NCBI GenBank assembly: GCA_019237415.1
Contig: JAFAHD010000083.1
Coordinates: 1-32,702 of the forward strand
Direction: 5' to 3'
Length of the DNA: 32,702 bases
From: Vulcanimicrobiota bacterium
GTDB lineage: Bacteria > Vulcanimicrobiota > Vulcanimicrobiia > Eremiobacterales > Eremiobacteraceae
Below, one piece after another: positions 9,073 through 16,953 of this stretch. Both the position numbers and the translations under genes were made by a program. The number at the start of each line of letters is the position of its first letter. The stretch's first letter is position 1. The notes beneath the pieces were generated by a model that was not told the DNA's origin, did not search any database, and saw only the letters and a program-made list of their open reading frames with translations.

Positions 9073-9611
9073 AGCTCGTTGGGCACGCCCAGCGCATCCA
9101 AGGCCTTACCGACCGCATGATCGATGATGTCGTCGACGGTCTTCGGCCGGTGGTAGAAGCCTGCGATCGGCGGCGCGATGACCGCGCCAAGCTCGGCCAG
9201 GCGCTCCATGATGCGAAGATGTCCGATGTGGAGCGGCGTTTCGCGCACGGACAGCACGAGCCGGCGGCGCTCCTTCAAGCAGACGTCTGCGGCGCGCACG
9301 AGCAAGTTGTCGTTCATGGAATAGGCGATCGCGGCTGCGCTGCGCATCGAGCACGGGATCACGAGCATGCCGTCCGTGCGAAATGATCCGCTCGACACCG
9401 CCGCCGCGAGGTTGCGCACGTCGTGTACCACGCCGGCCAACTTCTCCACGTCAGCGGGCTTCATGTCGGTCTCGAGGGCGAGCGTGCGTTTGGCCTCCTC
9501 GCTGATGATGAGGTGCGTCGTCGTGTCCGGGAGGCGTGACAGGGCCTCGAGTGCGCGCACGCCTAGGATACTGCCGCTGGCGCCCGTGATGCCGACGACG
9601 TAGACGGGCAT
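9048..9611 (-). CDS. ubiX: Flavin prenyltransferase UbiX
   Basis: UbiX makes prenylated FMN, the cofactor of UbiD-type decarboxylases, from FMN and dimethylallyl phosphate. The 187-aa product opens with VYVVGITGASGSI (flavin-binding GASG at 10-13), then has CSMRSAAAIAYSMNDNL, LKERRRLVLSVRETPL and a C-terminal PPIAGFYHRPKTVDD, all family hallmarks. ATG 9609-9611 is chosen; the track ORF from 10187 extends through the SprT-like gene in the wrong frame. It starts six bases after the SprT-like stop, so the two are probably one operon. No ubiD is visible in this window. Confidence 0.95.
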   Translation of the reverse strand: MPVYVVGITGASGSILGVRALEALSRLPDTTTHLIISEEAKRTLALETDMKPADVEKLAGVVHDVRNLAAAVSSGSFRTDGMLVIPCSMRSAAAIAYSMNDNLLVRAADVCLKERRRLVLSVRETPLHIGHLRIMERLAELGAVIAPPIAGFYHRPKTVDDIIDHAVGKALDALGVPNELFKRWRGA

Positions 9612-9616
9612 CGGCC

Positions 9617-10135
9617 CTAGCGCACGATCTCGCGCACGTGCATCTCGACGCGCCGGTCGAAGCCGTGCGGCGAGCAGCGCGCGCACGACACGCGCCCGCC
9701 TGGCCGGCATTTGCGCATGATGCTGATCCTGCAGCGCGGGCATTCGAGCACGTAGCGGCGGCGGCTGCGCCGGCGCGCGACCGGCAGGTCGTGGTAGATG
9801 CTGCGCAGACCCACTTCGCGCATCTTGGTCTTGAACTCCGGGCCGTGCCCGCTGGGCAAGCCCGATTGATGCAGCCAGGCGTGCACCATCTCGTGCAGCA
9901 GGGTGTCTTCGACGTGATCGGGGTTGCGCTCGAGCAGCAGCGACGAGAGCTCGATGAGCGCCGGACGGTAGGTGATGCGGCCGCTGACCGTGCTCAACCG
10001 CGGGTTGTATTCGATGCGGTGTGCACGCAGCGCGCCTTTGAAGTGCTCGAGGTTGAGCCGCGCGAAAAGCAGTTGCAGATCTGCCGTCGACGGCAGCGGC
10101 GCCGGCGCTTCGCGCACGGCCAATGCGAATGACAC
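9617..10135 (-). CDS. SprT-like zinc metallopeptidase
   Basis: A 172-aa SprT/Spartan-type protein. The metal-binding motif is HEMVHAWLH (His81, Glu82, His85). It is followed by HGPEFKTKMREVG, which supplies the third-ligand region seen in SprT-like domains, and by a C-terminal zinc ribbon with CPRC and CARC pairs. Eukaryotic relatives cleave DNA-protein crosslinks; bacterial members are little studied, so the role here is open. Start is a GTG at 10133-10135. Likely co-transcribed with ubiX. The upstream region is shared with the divergent dppA-like gene. Confidence 0.85.
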   Translation of the reverse strand: MSFALAVREAPAPLPSTADLQLLFARLNLEHFKGALRAHRIEYNPRLSTVSGRITYRPALIELSSLLLERNPDHVEDTLLHEMVHAWLHQSGLPSGHGPEFKTKMREVGLRSIYHDLPVARRRSRRRYVLECPRCRISIMRKCRPGGRVSCARCSPHGFDRRVEMHVREIVR

Positions 10136-10177
10136 TACGGGGCCTTCCCCTTCGCGCTTGCGCTGAGGCTCCCTCTT

Positions 10178-10197
10178 GCGCGTTCAAAAGAACGCGC
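10178..10197. promoter_or_regulatory. Palindromic hairpin in a divergent promoter region
   Basis: Perfect 8-bp inverted repeat GCGCGTTC-AAAA-GAACGCGC. It lies in the 88-bp gap between the start codons of the SprT-like gene (minus) and the D-aminopeptidase gene (plus), 26 bases before the latter. Position suggests an operator or 5'-leader structure; no regulator can be named. A TACGGT box and an AAAGGTG ribosome-binding site follow it before dppA. Confidence 0.4.
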
Positions 10198-10223
10198 TCC
10201 TACGGTGTCTAAAGGTGCGCCGC

Positions 10224-11054
10224 ATGAAGCTCTACATCTCGGCTGATATGGAGGGCGTCGCCGGCATCACGTCCGTCGAACAGACCAATCCGGTCGGCCA
10301 GCCGGAGTACGCGCGCTCGTGCGAGCTGATGACCGCAGAAGTCAACGCGGCGTGCGAAGCTGCGCTTTCCGCGGGCGCGAAAGAGATCGTCGTCAACGAC
10401 TCGCACTGGAACATGCGAAACATCATCCACGAGCAGCTCCCGCCCAGCATACGACTCATCCGCGGAAGCCCAAAACCGCTTTCGATGAATCAGGGGATCG
10501 ACCCATCGTTCGCTGCGGCGGCGTATATCGGGTACCACGCCGGAATCGGCACCCAAGACGCGGTGCTCGACCACACCTACACGGGCGGAGATATCTACGA
10601 GGTGCACATCAACGGCCAGCCGTGCAGCGAGGCGCGCATCAACGCAGCGGTCGCCGGCGCCTTCGGCGTGCCCGTCGTGTTCATCTCGGGGGATCAATCC
10701 GCGTGCCAGGACGCGCGCTCGTTCCTGCCGTGGATCGAGGCGGTGGAGGTCAAGCGCGCGATCGGACGTTACGCTGCCGATTCGCTGTCTCCGCGCGAGG
10801 CCCGTGCGGTGATAGGCGCCGGCATCAAGCGCGCGCTCGCAGAGTCAAAAGTGCGCGGCGCCCAGCCCTACCGCTTCGAAAGCCCGATCACGCTCGATAT
10901 CCGTTTCACGTCGACCGCAAAGGCCGATATGGCGGCGTTGCTGCCGGGGACCGAGCGCATCGGCGGGCGCTACATCCGCTACGCACACGACGACTTTCTC
11001 ACGGTTTTTCGGGCGTTCCGCGCGCTCATGACGCTCGGAGGTTCGGTCGAATAG
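10224..11054 (+). CDS. M55-family D-aminopeptidase (DppA-like)
   Basis: DppA-type zinc peptidases remove N-terminal D-amino acids and are linked to peptidoglycan-peptide recycling. The 276-aa product begins MKLYISADMEGVAGI with candidate zinc ligands Asp8 and Glu10. His61 (NDSHWNM), His105 (GYHAGIGTQDAV), His117 (LDHTY) and Glu136 (CSEARINAAVAG) complete the family set. ATG 10224 is chosen because AAAGGTG lies six bases ahead of it; the track start adds 16 unrelated residues. No dpp permease adjoins it, but two family-5 peptide-type binding proteins lie at the far right of the window. Confidence 0.9.
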   Translation: MKLYISADMEGVAGITSVEQTNPVGQPEYARSCELMTAEVNAACEAALSAGAKEIVVNDSHWNMRNIIHEQLPPSIRLIRGSPKPLSMNQGIDPSFAAAAYIGYHAGIGTQDAVLDHTYTGGDIYEVHINGQPCSEARINAAVAGAFGVPVVFISGDQSACQDARSFLPWIEAVEVKRAIGRYAADSLSPREARAVIGAGIKRALAESKVRGAQPYRFESPITLDIRFTSTAKADMAALLPGTERIGGRYIRYAHDDFLTVFRAFRALMTLGGSVE

Positions 11055-11084
11055 CATCTTCCCTCAGCCGGCCTTGTAACAAAT

Positions 11085-11156
11085 CTGGGGGGTGCCCAGT
11101 CTGTCTAGTAGCCGGGTGACGCTCGTGCGGTCCCCCAAGGATAAGGCGCACCCGGC
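11085..11156. ncRNA. Candidate structured intergenic RNA
   Basis: Two stem-loops fill the gap after dppA. The first is CTGGG-GGGTG-CCCAG at 11085-11099. The second pairs GCCGGGTG (11111-11118) with CACCCGGC (11149-11156), then skips a bulged A and continues CGC/GCG, giving 11 bp around a 23-base apical region rich in C and A. I could not match it to a known riboswitch or small RNA. It may be a 3'-UTR structure. Strand is not determined. Confidence 0.35.
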
Positions 11157-11171
11157 ACCATGAACCGATAG

Positions 11172-11200
11172 AGGCGCGGGCCACAGCTTGGCCCGCGCCT
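11172..11200. terminator. Bidirectional terminator between dppA and UPF0158 genes
   Basis: Perfect 11-bp stem AGGCGCGGGCC / GGCCCGCGCCT with a 7-base loop (ACAGCTT). On the plus strand a short TCTTTT lies eight bases after it. The flanking genes converge on it, so it could end both transcripts. Confidence 0.65.
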
Positions 11201-11223
11201 ACGCGTGTCTTTTGGCGATTATC

Positions 11224-12147
11224 CTACGCGCTGACTTCGGCGTCGGGCTGCGACGCGTGCTCTGCTTCGGTATCAGCGGACGCGTCGGACGCGTCCCCCT
11301 CGGCATCGGCGGCGACTGGCTCTTCGGGTTCCTTCGTTTCAGAGGCCTTCGTTTCAGACAGCTTCGCTTCGGCGGCCTTGGGTTTCGCGTGCTGGGTATG
11401 CGCCGGGTGCGACCCCTCAGGCGCCGGTTCCCAATCGTAGTCCGATCCGACCAATCCTTCGGGCTTGAAGTCGTTCGCATGCAGCCAATCGAGCGCGAGA
11501 TGATAGTGGCGCTTGGTGCGATAGCCGAGCCAGCGGCGGCGCAGCGTGTCATCCTCATCGACCGCCTCACGGAAGCGCCGGAACGCACCCTTGCCGGAGA
11601 TCGCCGAACGCAGCCGGCCGGCGACATTGATGTCTTCGACCAAGCCGATGAAGTCGGACATGATCCCGTAGCGCACCTCGGTCGTCACCGGCATGATCTT
11701 CTTCATATCCGCGTTGGCGTCGGCCTCGGCGATGCGCGCATTCTCCTGGTCGCCCAGATTATGCATGAAATGTTCGACGGCGTTCGACTTCGTGTTGAAA
11801 TATGCAACGCTGTCGACGTCGCCGCCGGTGAGCGCCGTGCCCAGCTCATCGAGCAACTGATTGCGCTTGATCGGTCCGGGCCGCACGACGCGCGCCGGCG
11901 CGCGTGGCGCGGTCGCGACGTGCGCCTCGATGCCGAGCGCCTTGCGGATGTCGGCCGGATCGACCGACGGAAGTCCAAGATTCGCAAGCCGGACATGATG
12001 GCCGGCAAGCTCGATCAGAAGGTCGTCGAGTTTGCGTCGCGCCTCGGGGTCGGCGGTTGCGTCGGAGGGTGCGATGCCGCCAAGATCGGGCAGCGGCCTG
12101 CGGATCCATTCTGCGGTGACGTGTGCGTTGTCGGCGTGGTCCTTCAT
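11224..12147 (-). CDS. UPF0158-like protein with acidic low-complexity tail
   Basis: A 307-aa cytoplasmic protein. Residues about 155-225 hold the region resembling UPF0158: MSDFIGLVEDI, SGKGAFRRFREAV and WLGYRTKRHYHLALDWLHANDF. The family has no assigned function that I know. The N-terminal part (about 1-140) is mixed charged and helical. The C-terminal ~70 residues are Ala/Glu/Asp/Ser-rich with a SETKA repeat and are probably disordered. ATG at 12145-12147 is preceded by AGGA at a normal distance. It lies 53 bp downstream of the LeuA-like gene and could share its transcript. Confidence 0.6.
   Translation of the reverse strand: MKDHADNAHVTAEWIRRPLPDLGGIAPSDATADPEARRKLDDLLIELAGHHVRLANLGLPSVDPADIRKALGIEAHVATAPRAPARVVRPGPIKRNQLLDELGTALTGGDVDSVAYFNTKSNAVEHFMHNLGDQENARIAEADANADMKKIMPVTTEVRYGIMSDFIGLVEDINVAGRLRSAISGKGAFRRFREAVDEDDTLRRRWLGYRTKRHYHLALDWLHANDFKPEGLVGSDYDWEPAPEGSHPAHTQHAKPKAAEAKLSETKASETKEPEEPVAADAEGDASDASADTEAEHASQPDAEVSA
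11331..11358. repeat. 15-bp tandem repeat coding SETKA
   Basis: CCTTCGTTTCAGA occurs at 11331-11343 and 11346-11358 with a 15-base period, followed by a degenerate copy. It encodes the repeated SETKA/SETKE pentapeptide in the disordered tail of the UPF0158-like protein, so in-frame length variation is possible. Confidence 0.6.
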
Positions 12148-12200
12148 CGATGATGTCCTGTCTTTCCCGCCCGTGGGAGTCGTGCGTTGCCCCTCGGGAG

Positions 12201-13601
12201 TTATGTCTTTGCGCTCAGCGGCCGACCCAGACCTTCGGCGATTTCGAGCACGTCGCCCTCGCTCAGCCCGAGGCCGTTGATGCCCGCATAGTATTGGTTG
12301 ATCGTGTCGTACGTGCGCCCGGTCAACGCGCGCTCTTCGCGCACGCGTTTCACCTCATCCAGCACGCGCTTGGCCAGCGCCGCATCGACGGTCACGCCTG
12401 CCTTGGCCAGCTTCGCCTCGTTCTTCTTGAGCGCGGCTTCGACCACCGACAAGCCGCTGTGCTTGCCGTAGATGAAATGCATATGCCCGCCGACGAGCTC
12501 GGCGGGAACGGCTTCGTACATGCGACGGTCGATCAGCATCGCGTGGGTGTGGATGCCCGATTCATGTGCGAACACGTTGGCTCCGATGATCGGCTCATGC
12601 GCTTGGATTGGATACCCAGAGACCGACTCCATGAAACGCGCGAGCTCCCATAGCTTGTTGTACTTGAAGCCGGGGATGTCGACGCCGTAGAGCACTTTGA
12701 GCGCGGTGACCACTTGGTGCAGCGGCACGTTGCCGGCCCGTTCGCCGTACCCGTTCGCGGTGACGGTGAACGCCTTGAAGCCGCACGCCAGCGACGTGAT
12801 GCAGTTGATCGTGCCCAACCCGTAATCGTTGTGGAAATGGTTGAGCAGCGTGACGTCCTTGGGCATCGCCTCGACGATGCGCGTCGAAAACCAGCGCGTC
12901 GCCTCCGGCGTGAGGCAACCGACGGTGTCCGGCCAGGACGGCCGCGTCGCGCCGGCCTCCAGCCCCGCTTTGAACAGCTCGATGAAATAGTCGACATCGC
13001 CGCGGCTGCCATCCTCGCCCCCGAATTCGACCCGTTCGACGCCGTGCTGGCGAGCGTAGCGGATGGCATCGCATTGCATGCGGATGTTGGCGGCGCGATA
13101 AAACGACAGCGGTTGGTCGAGCCACTCCGACTCGGGCTTGCTTTCGCGCGCCAACAGCGACTTGCCGATCTTGTATTTCATGTGCAGATCGCTGCCCGAG
13201 GTGAACACGAAGAACGTCACCGCGCTCGGCGCGACGCCGATCTCCTCGAGCGCGCTTAAGGTCGCGTCGATGTCCTTGCTCGTGCTGCGGCACATGACGA
13301 CGACGTCGAGATCGGCGCGGATCTCGCCCTTGCGCTTGCCATCCATGATGAGTTGGAGCGAGCGGCGCTCGTCGAGCGACACAGCGGGGAAACCGACGTC
13401 CATGATGTGCACGCCGATGTCGGACAGCCGCCGGCACATCTCGTACTTGGTCTCGGGCGTGTAGGCGATGCCGCACATCTGCTCGCCGTCGCGCAGCGAG
13501 GTGTCGTAGATGCGCAGTTCGTCGGACTTGGGGAATTTCACGTCGCGCGTGAACTCGCGCGGATCGCGGATGAGCTGCTCGATCGGCTCGCGGAATTCCA
13601 C
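12201..13601 (-). CDS. 2-isopropylmalate/homocitrate synthase-family enzyme
   Basis: HMGL-like TIM-barrel acyltransferase that condenses acetyl-CoA with a 2-oxo acid. The catalytic LRDGEQ is at 36-41, with EFGGEDGSR, DTVGCLTPE, the metal-binding HxHND (NHFHNDYGLG), NGYGERAGN and HESGIHTHA all present. At 466 aa it lacks the ~120-residue LeuA regulatory domain and instead ends with a helical region like the one after the barrel of homocitrate and short isopropylmalate synthases. It also has an extended loop (SDLHMKYKIGKSLLARESKP). Isopropylmalate, homocitrate or citramalate synthesis are all possible. Start GTG at 13599-13601 has a strong AAGGAG six bases ahead. No other leu or lys gene is near. 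Confidence 0.85.
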   Translation of the reverse strand: MEFREPIEQLIRDPREFTRDVKFPKSDELRIYDTSLRDGEQMCGIAYTPETKYEMCRRLSDIGVHIMDVGFPAVSLDERRSLQLIMDGKRKGEIRADLDVVVMCRSTSKDIDATLSALEEIGVAPSAVTFFVFTSGSDLHMKYKIGKSLLARESKPESEWLDQPLSFYRAANIRMQCDAIRYARQHGVERVEFGGEDGSRGDVDYFIELFKAGLEAGATRPSWPDTVGCLTPEATRWFSTRIVEAMPKDVTLLNHFHNDYGLGTINCITSLACGFKAFTVTANGYGERAGNVPLHQVVTALKVLYGVDIPGFKYNKLWELARFMESVSGYPIQAHEPIIGANVFAHESGIHTHAMLIDRRMYEAVPAELVGGHMHFIYGKHSGLSVVEAALKKNEAKLAKAGVTVDAALAKRVLDEVKRVREERALTGRTYDTINQYYAGINGLGLSEGDVLEIAEGLGRPLSAKT

Positions 13602-13649
13602 TCGTCGCTCCTTCTCGCGCGGCCGAGGGGCGCTCGACCGTTCGCCCGC

Positions 13650-14114
13650 TTAAGGTTCGACGACTATCTCCCCACGCATTCCGGCAGAATAATGAAAGAA
13701 GCAGCCATACAGGAACGTGCCCGCAGCCGAGGCCGTCATCGGCGCAGAATGCGCGCCCGGCGCAAGATCGCCGGTGCTCCACGCTTGACCGCCGATGCTG
13801 CCGCTTTGCGTCAGCGCGGCTTGAGTCCAACGCGGTTCGCTAAAGCGTGCCGACGGCAAGCCCGTCGCTGTATGATGCGCGACCGGATCCGCGTTCACGA
13901 AGACAACGGCATCCCCGACATGCACGTGCACGACTGCCGGTGCGACGCCGACCGAATCGCCTGCGTCAAGGTGCGTGACGGTTTGATATCGATCGAGACT
14001 CAGCGTGACGACCGTCGGCGAGTTCGCGGCCCGCGCCGCCGCTCCGGCCGACACGACCAAACTGAGCGCGGCAGCCAGCGCGGCAAGGCCGCTCTTCGAG
14101 ATCGTGCTCGTCAT
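13650..14114 (-). CDS. Secreted plastocyanin-like cupredoxin
   Basis: A 154-aa small blue copper-like protein. From ATG 14112-14114 a signal peptide is clear (SGLAALAAALSLVVSAGAAARA). The mature part carries a plastocyanin-type copper site: a first His in DPVAHHTAT and the C-terminal CFFHYSAGM, which fits the C-x2-H-x4-M ligand spacing. It would act outside the cytoplasmic membrane as an electron carrier; the partner is unknown. The track ORF starts 96 residues earlier, antisense to the HD-GYP gene, and is rejected; an ATG ten residues upstream is a minor alternative. It has no visible copper or respiratory neighbours. Confidence 0.85.
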   Translation of the reverse strand: MTSTISKSGLAALAAALSLVVSAGAAARAANSPTVVTLSLDRYQTVTHLDAGDSVGVAPAVVHVHVGDAVVFVNADPVAHHTATGLPSARFSEPRWTQAALTQSGSIGGQAWSTGDLAPGAHSAPMTASAAGTFLYGCFFHYSAGMRGEIVVEP

Positions 14115-14234
14115 GTGTGTCCTCGCTGACCCTGGCGCTGTCATCCGACTCACAGTTGGCTCCTTCCCCAAGAGAACGAGGGCCGATGGCGCATTAGTTA
14201 TGGCTGGTAACAGGCAGCGTGCTTGAGAGGTCCT

Positions 14235-15596
14235 ATGTCTGTGAGCCGATCGCGCCGTCCGCACTTCGCGGTAGTTCGCGGGCCCTTCGCGGAGCCCCGC
14301 GTGAGTTTCTGGTCGCTCGAATTGCCGCCGGAAGCTGGCGCACGCGCCGTTGCCGCCCTGGCGGTGACGGGCCTCGTCTGGGCAGTCTTGGCGGCGTGGC
14401 ACGCACCCGTCGCCCTTGCCGCGCTTGTCGCATGCGCGGTCGTGCTCGAACTTTTCGCCGGTGACATCCTGCGCGCCGGCGGCCGCGTCATCAGCCCTTC
14501 GCTGACGATCGTCGTCGCCGCATTCGCGCTCTACGGCACGCCTGCCGCGGTGCTCGTCGGTTTTGCCCGCGGCGGCGCTCGGCTGCTCTCCTCTCGTGCG
14601 CTCTCCAGCGCCGACGGCGCGTTCATCCTGGCCGGGTCGGTTTTCGGACCGATGTTGGGCGGCGTCGTCGCGACGCTCGCGAGCGCCTTCGGCGTTGCGA
14701 CGCCGCTCGCCGCGGCGTTCTACGCGGTGACCGCGTTCGGAGCCGAGGTCTTGGCGCCGGCCGCGTGCATGCGCAGCATAGGCCCGCCCTCGCTCGCACT
14801 GGCCGGCGATGGGATCGCCGGTTGGGCGCTGGCCGCATTCGGCGCGCTGACTGCGCTCGGGTACTTGCTCGCGCGCGATATCACGGTTGGCGACTGGCGC
14901 GCGCTTGGTTATTTCGTCGTGCCGCTAATCGTCGTGCGCATCTCGTATTCGGCCTTGCGCGCGCGATCCGAACGCTACTTGACCGCGCTCGAGCGCGAGA
15001 ACGTCGACTTCTTCGACAAGATCGGCAAGCTCGACCGCATCAATGGCGACCTCATCGAGGCGCTGGCATTCGCGGTCGACTACCGCGACGGCATTGACAG
15101 CGGACGTTCGCGCCGGACCGCGCAGGTGGCGACGTCGATGGGCCAAACGCTTGGCTACGCATCGACCGAGCTCGAGACGTTGCGGCGCGGCGCGCTGCTG
15201 CACGACGTCGGCATGCTCGCCATGCCGGGCCAACGGACGCCGCGGCACGTGGAGGTCGGCACGCGTTTGGTCGCGCGGTGGCGCGACTACGCCCAAGTGG
15301 CGGAGATCGTCGAGCAGCATTGCGAATTGCTGGACGGTTCTGGGTACCCGCACGGTTTGCGCGCCGACGCCATCGGCATGCCCGCACGAATCGTCGGCCT
15401 TGCGACCAAGTACGTCGACTTGACCACGCCGCGGCCGCTGGGCGCCGGCATGTCGCACGATGAAGCGCTCGACGAGATCCGCACCATGACGCCGGACAAG
15501 TACGACCCAATGGTCGTGCAGGCGCTCGAGGCCGTGAGCACGCCTGCGTCCGCCGATGTCCTTCCGCTGATCCGCCGCGAAAAACGCGCGCGCTAG
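14235..15596 (+). CDS. Membrane protein with divergent HD-GYP domain
   Basis: A 453-aa protein. Residues about 35-245 form several hydrophobic helices, resembling the membrane sensor module often seen before HD-GYP domains. The C-terminal half holds the HD pair in LLHDVGML (His323-Asp324) and a GYP motif HCELLDGSGYP (362-372). Canonical HD-GYP has HDIGK and HHExxDGxGYP; here the lysine is Met and the second His is Cys363, and the segment between HD and the next His is short. HD-GYP enzymes hydrolyse cyclic di-GMP, but the changes mean activity is uncertain. ATG 14235 is preceded by GAGAGG at five bases, better than the TTG at 14223. Ends seven bases from the convergent kinase gene. Confidence 0.8.
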   Translation: MSVSRSRRPHFAVVRGPFAEPRVSFWSLELPPEAGARAVAALAVTGLVWAVLAAWHAPVALAALVACAVVLELFAGDILRAGGRVISPSLTIVVAAFALYGTPAAVLVGFARGGARLLSSRALSSADGAFILAGSVFGPMLGGVVATLASAFGVATPLAAAFYAVTAFGAEVLAPAACMRSIGPPSLALAGDGIAGWALAAFGALTALGYLLARDITVGDWRALGYFVVPLIVVRISYSALRARSERYLTALERENVDFFDKIGKLDRINGDLIEALAFAVDYRDGIDSGRSRRTAQVATSMGQTLGYASTELETLRRGALLHDVGMLAMPGQRTPRHVEVGTRLVARWRDYAQVAEIVEQHCELLDGSGYPHGLRADAIGMPARIVGLATKYVDLTTPRPLGAGMSHDEALDEIRTMTPDKYDPMVVQALEAVSTPASADVLPLIRREKRAR

Positions 15597-15603
15597 AAGT
15601 TCG

Positions 15604-16953
15604 TCACTCCGCGAGCGGCAGGCTTAAGGTGACCTTCGTGCCTTTGCCGGGCTCGCTCCACAGCTCGGCGTCGCCGCCCATGCGCTCCATGGCTTTCTTC
15701 ACGATCGCCAAGCCGAGTCCGGAGCCCATGACGCCGCCGCGCTGCTCGCCACGATAAAAACGTTCGAAGGCGTGCGCTTTCTCGTCCGCAGCCATGCCCG
15801 GACCGTTGTCGGTCACGGCGATCAACGCGCGCCCGTCGTCGCGCTGGGCTGAGACGACGACGTCGGCGCCCGGCGCGTGCTTGGCGGCGTTTTCGATAAG
15901 GTTGCGAACGGCGTCGCGCAACTCGTCGGCATGCGCCTGCACCTGCAGGCTGTCCGGGGCGTCGAGGCGCAGGCCGGCGCCGTTGAGCAGCGTGCGCGAG
16001 GCTTCAGCGGCATCGCGCGCGACGCGCGATGCGTCCACGGTCTCGAGCGCGGACGGCGCTTGGCTATCCAAACGCTGCAGCGCCAGCAGCTTGTCGATGA
16101 GCCGGCGCATGCGCTCGCATTCGTCCGCGATCGTGCTCAAGATGTCGTTGGCGACACGCGTCTCGGAGATCGCACCGCGGCGCAACACGGAGACGTAGCC
16201 GGAGATCACGGTCAGCGGCGTGCGCAATTCGTGCCCTGCGTCGGACGAGAACTGGCGCATGCTCTCTTCCTGCTTGCGGCGTTCTTCGAATGCGGCGCCG
16301 ACCTGCTCGACCGCAGAGTTATATGCCGTCGCCAACGCCGCCAATTCGCTCGGCGCGCCTGGCACGACCGCGCGGCGCGAAAAATCGCCGCGCGCGAGGC
16401 TCTCGAGCGCGGTGGTGACTTCTTTGATGGGCGACAGCGCCTGCGTGGCGAGCACGCGGCCTGCGAGCGAGGCGACGATCAGCGATATGATGAGCACGAT
16501 GGCGACGGTGAGCCAATATGGCCCAAGGTTGAAAAGGAAGAAATCGAATGTCGGCTTGAGCGTGATGTAGCCGCCCGGATAGGGCTGGAAGTGCAGCGGC
16601 CCGCGGTCGGGCGACATCACCCCTTGCTTGACGCCGGCGTATTCCGCGCCGGCTTCCGCTTGGTCGGGATCGCCTGCCAAGAAATGCCCCTCATTGTCGA
16701 ACACCGCGCCGCGCAGACCGAGGCTTTCGATATCGTTCGCGATCGCGGGCGCAAGCAAGCGCAACGCGGTCTCGCTCGAGCCGAGCGCAGTGCCGAGCAC
16801 GCGGACGTCCGCCGCCGGCGCCATCAGCATGATATGCGTCTCGTGGTCGAGCATGCGCATGAGCGTGATCGACGAGACCACGATCACAAACCCGAGCAGC
16901 CCGACGAAGACGAGCGCGTACCAGGCGGTAAGGCGCGACGCGAGCGTTCTCAC
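15604..16953 (-). CDS. Sensor histidine kinase
   Basis: A 449-aa membrane kinase that autophosphorylates and passes phosphate to the response regulator upstream. Order: TM helix about 11-31, extracytoplasmic sensor about 35-145, second TM about 146-165, HAMP, dimerisation/phosphoacceptor helix with GHELRTPLT (His241), N box NLIENAAKHA, then DNGPGMA and GSGLGLAIVKK in the ATPase domain. The sensor region has no recognised ligand domain. Its start codon overlaps the regulator stop by four bases (ATGA), so the pair is translated from one mRNA. Confidence 0.95.
   Translation of the reverse strand: MRTLASRLTAWYALVFVGLLGFVIVVSSITLMRMLDHETHIMLMAPAADVRVLGTALGSSETALRLLAPAIANDIESLGLRGAVFDNEGHFLAGDPDQAEAGAEYAGVKQGVMSPDRGPLHFQPYPGGYITLKPTFDFFLFNLGPYWLTVAIVLIISLIVASLAGRVLATQALSPIKEVTTALESLARGDFSRRAVVPGAPSELAALATAYNSAVEQVGAAFEERRKQEESMRQFSSDAGHELRTPLTVISGYVSVLRRGAISETRVANDILSTIADECERMRRLIDKLLALQRLDSQAPSALETVDASRVARDAAEASRTLLNGAGLRLDAPDSLQVQAHADELRDAVRNLIENAAKHAPGADVVVSAQRDDGRALIAVTDNGPGMAADEKAHAFERFYRGEQRGGVMGSGLGLAIVKKAMERMGGDAELWSEPGKGTKVTLSLPLAE

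Noticed and set aside
11188-12153. 321-aa plus-strand ORF opposite the UPF0158-like gene
   Set aside because: It begins inside the terminator hairpin and is repeat-like antisense to the low-complexity tail; the minus-strand frame has family motifs.
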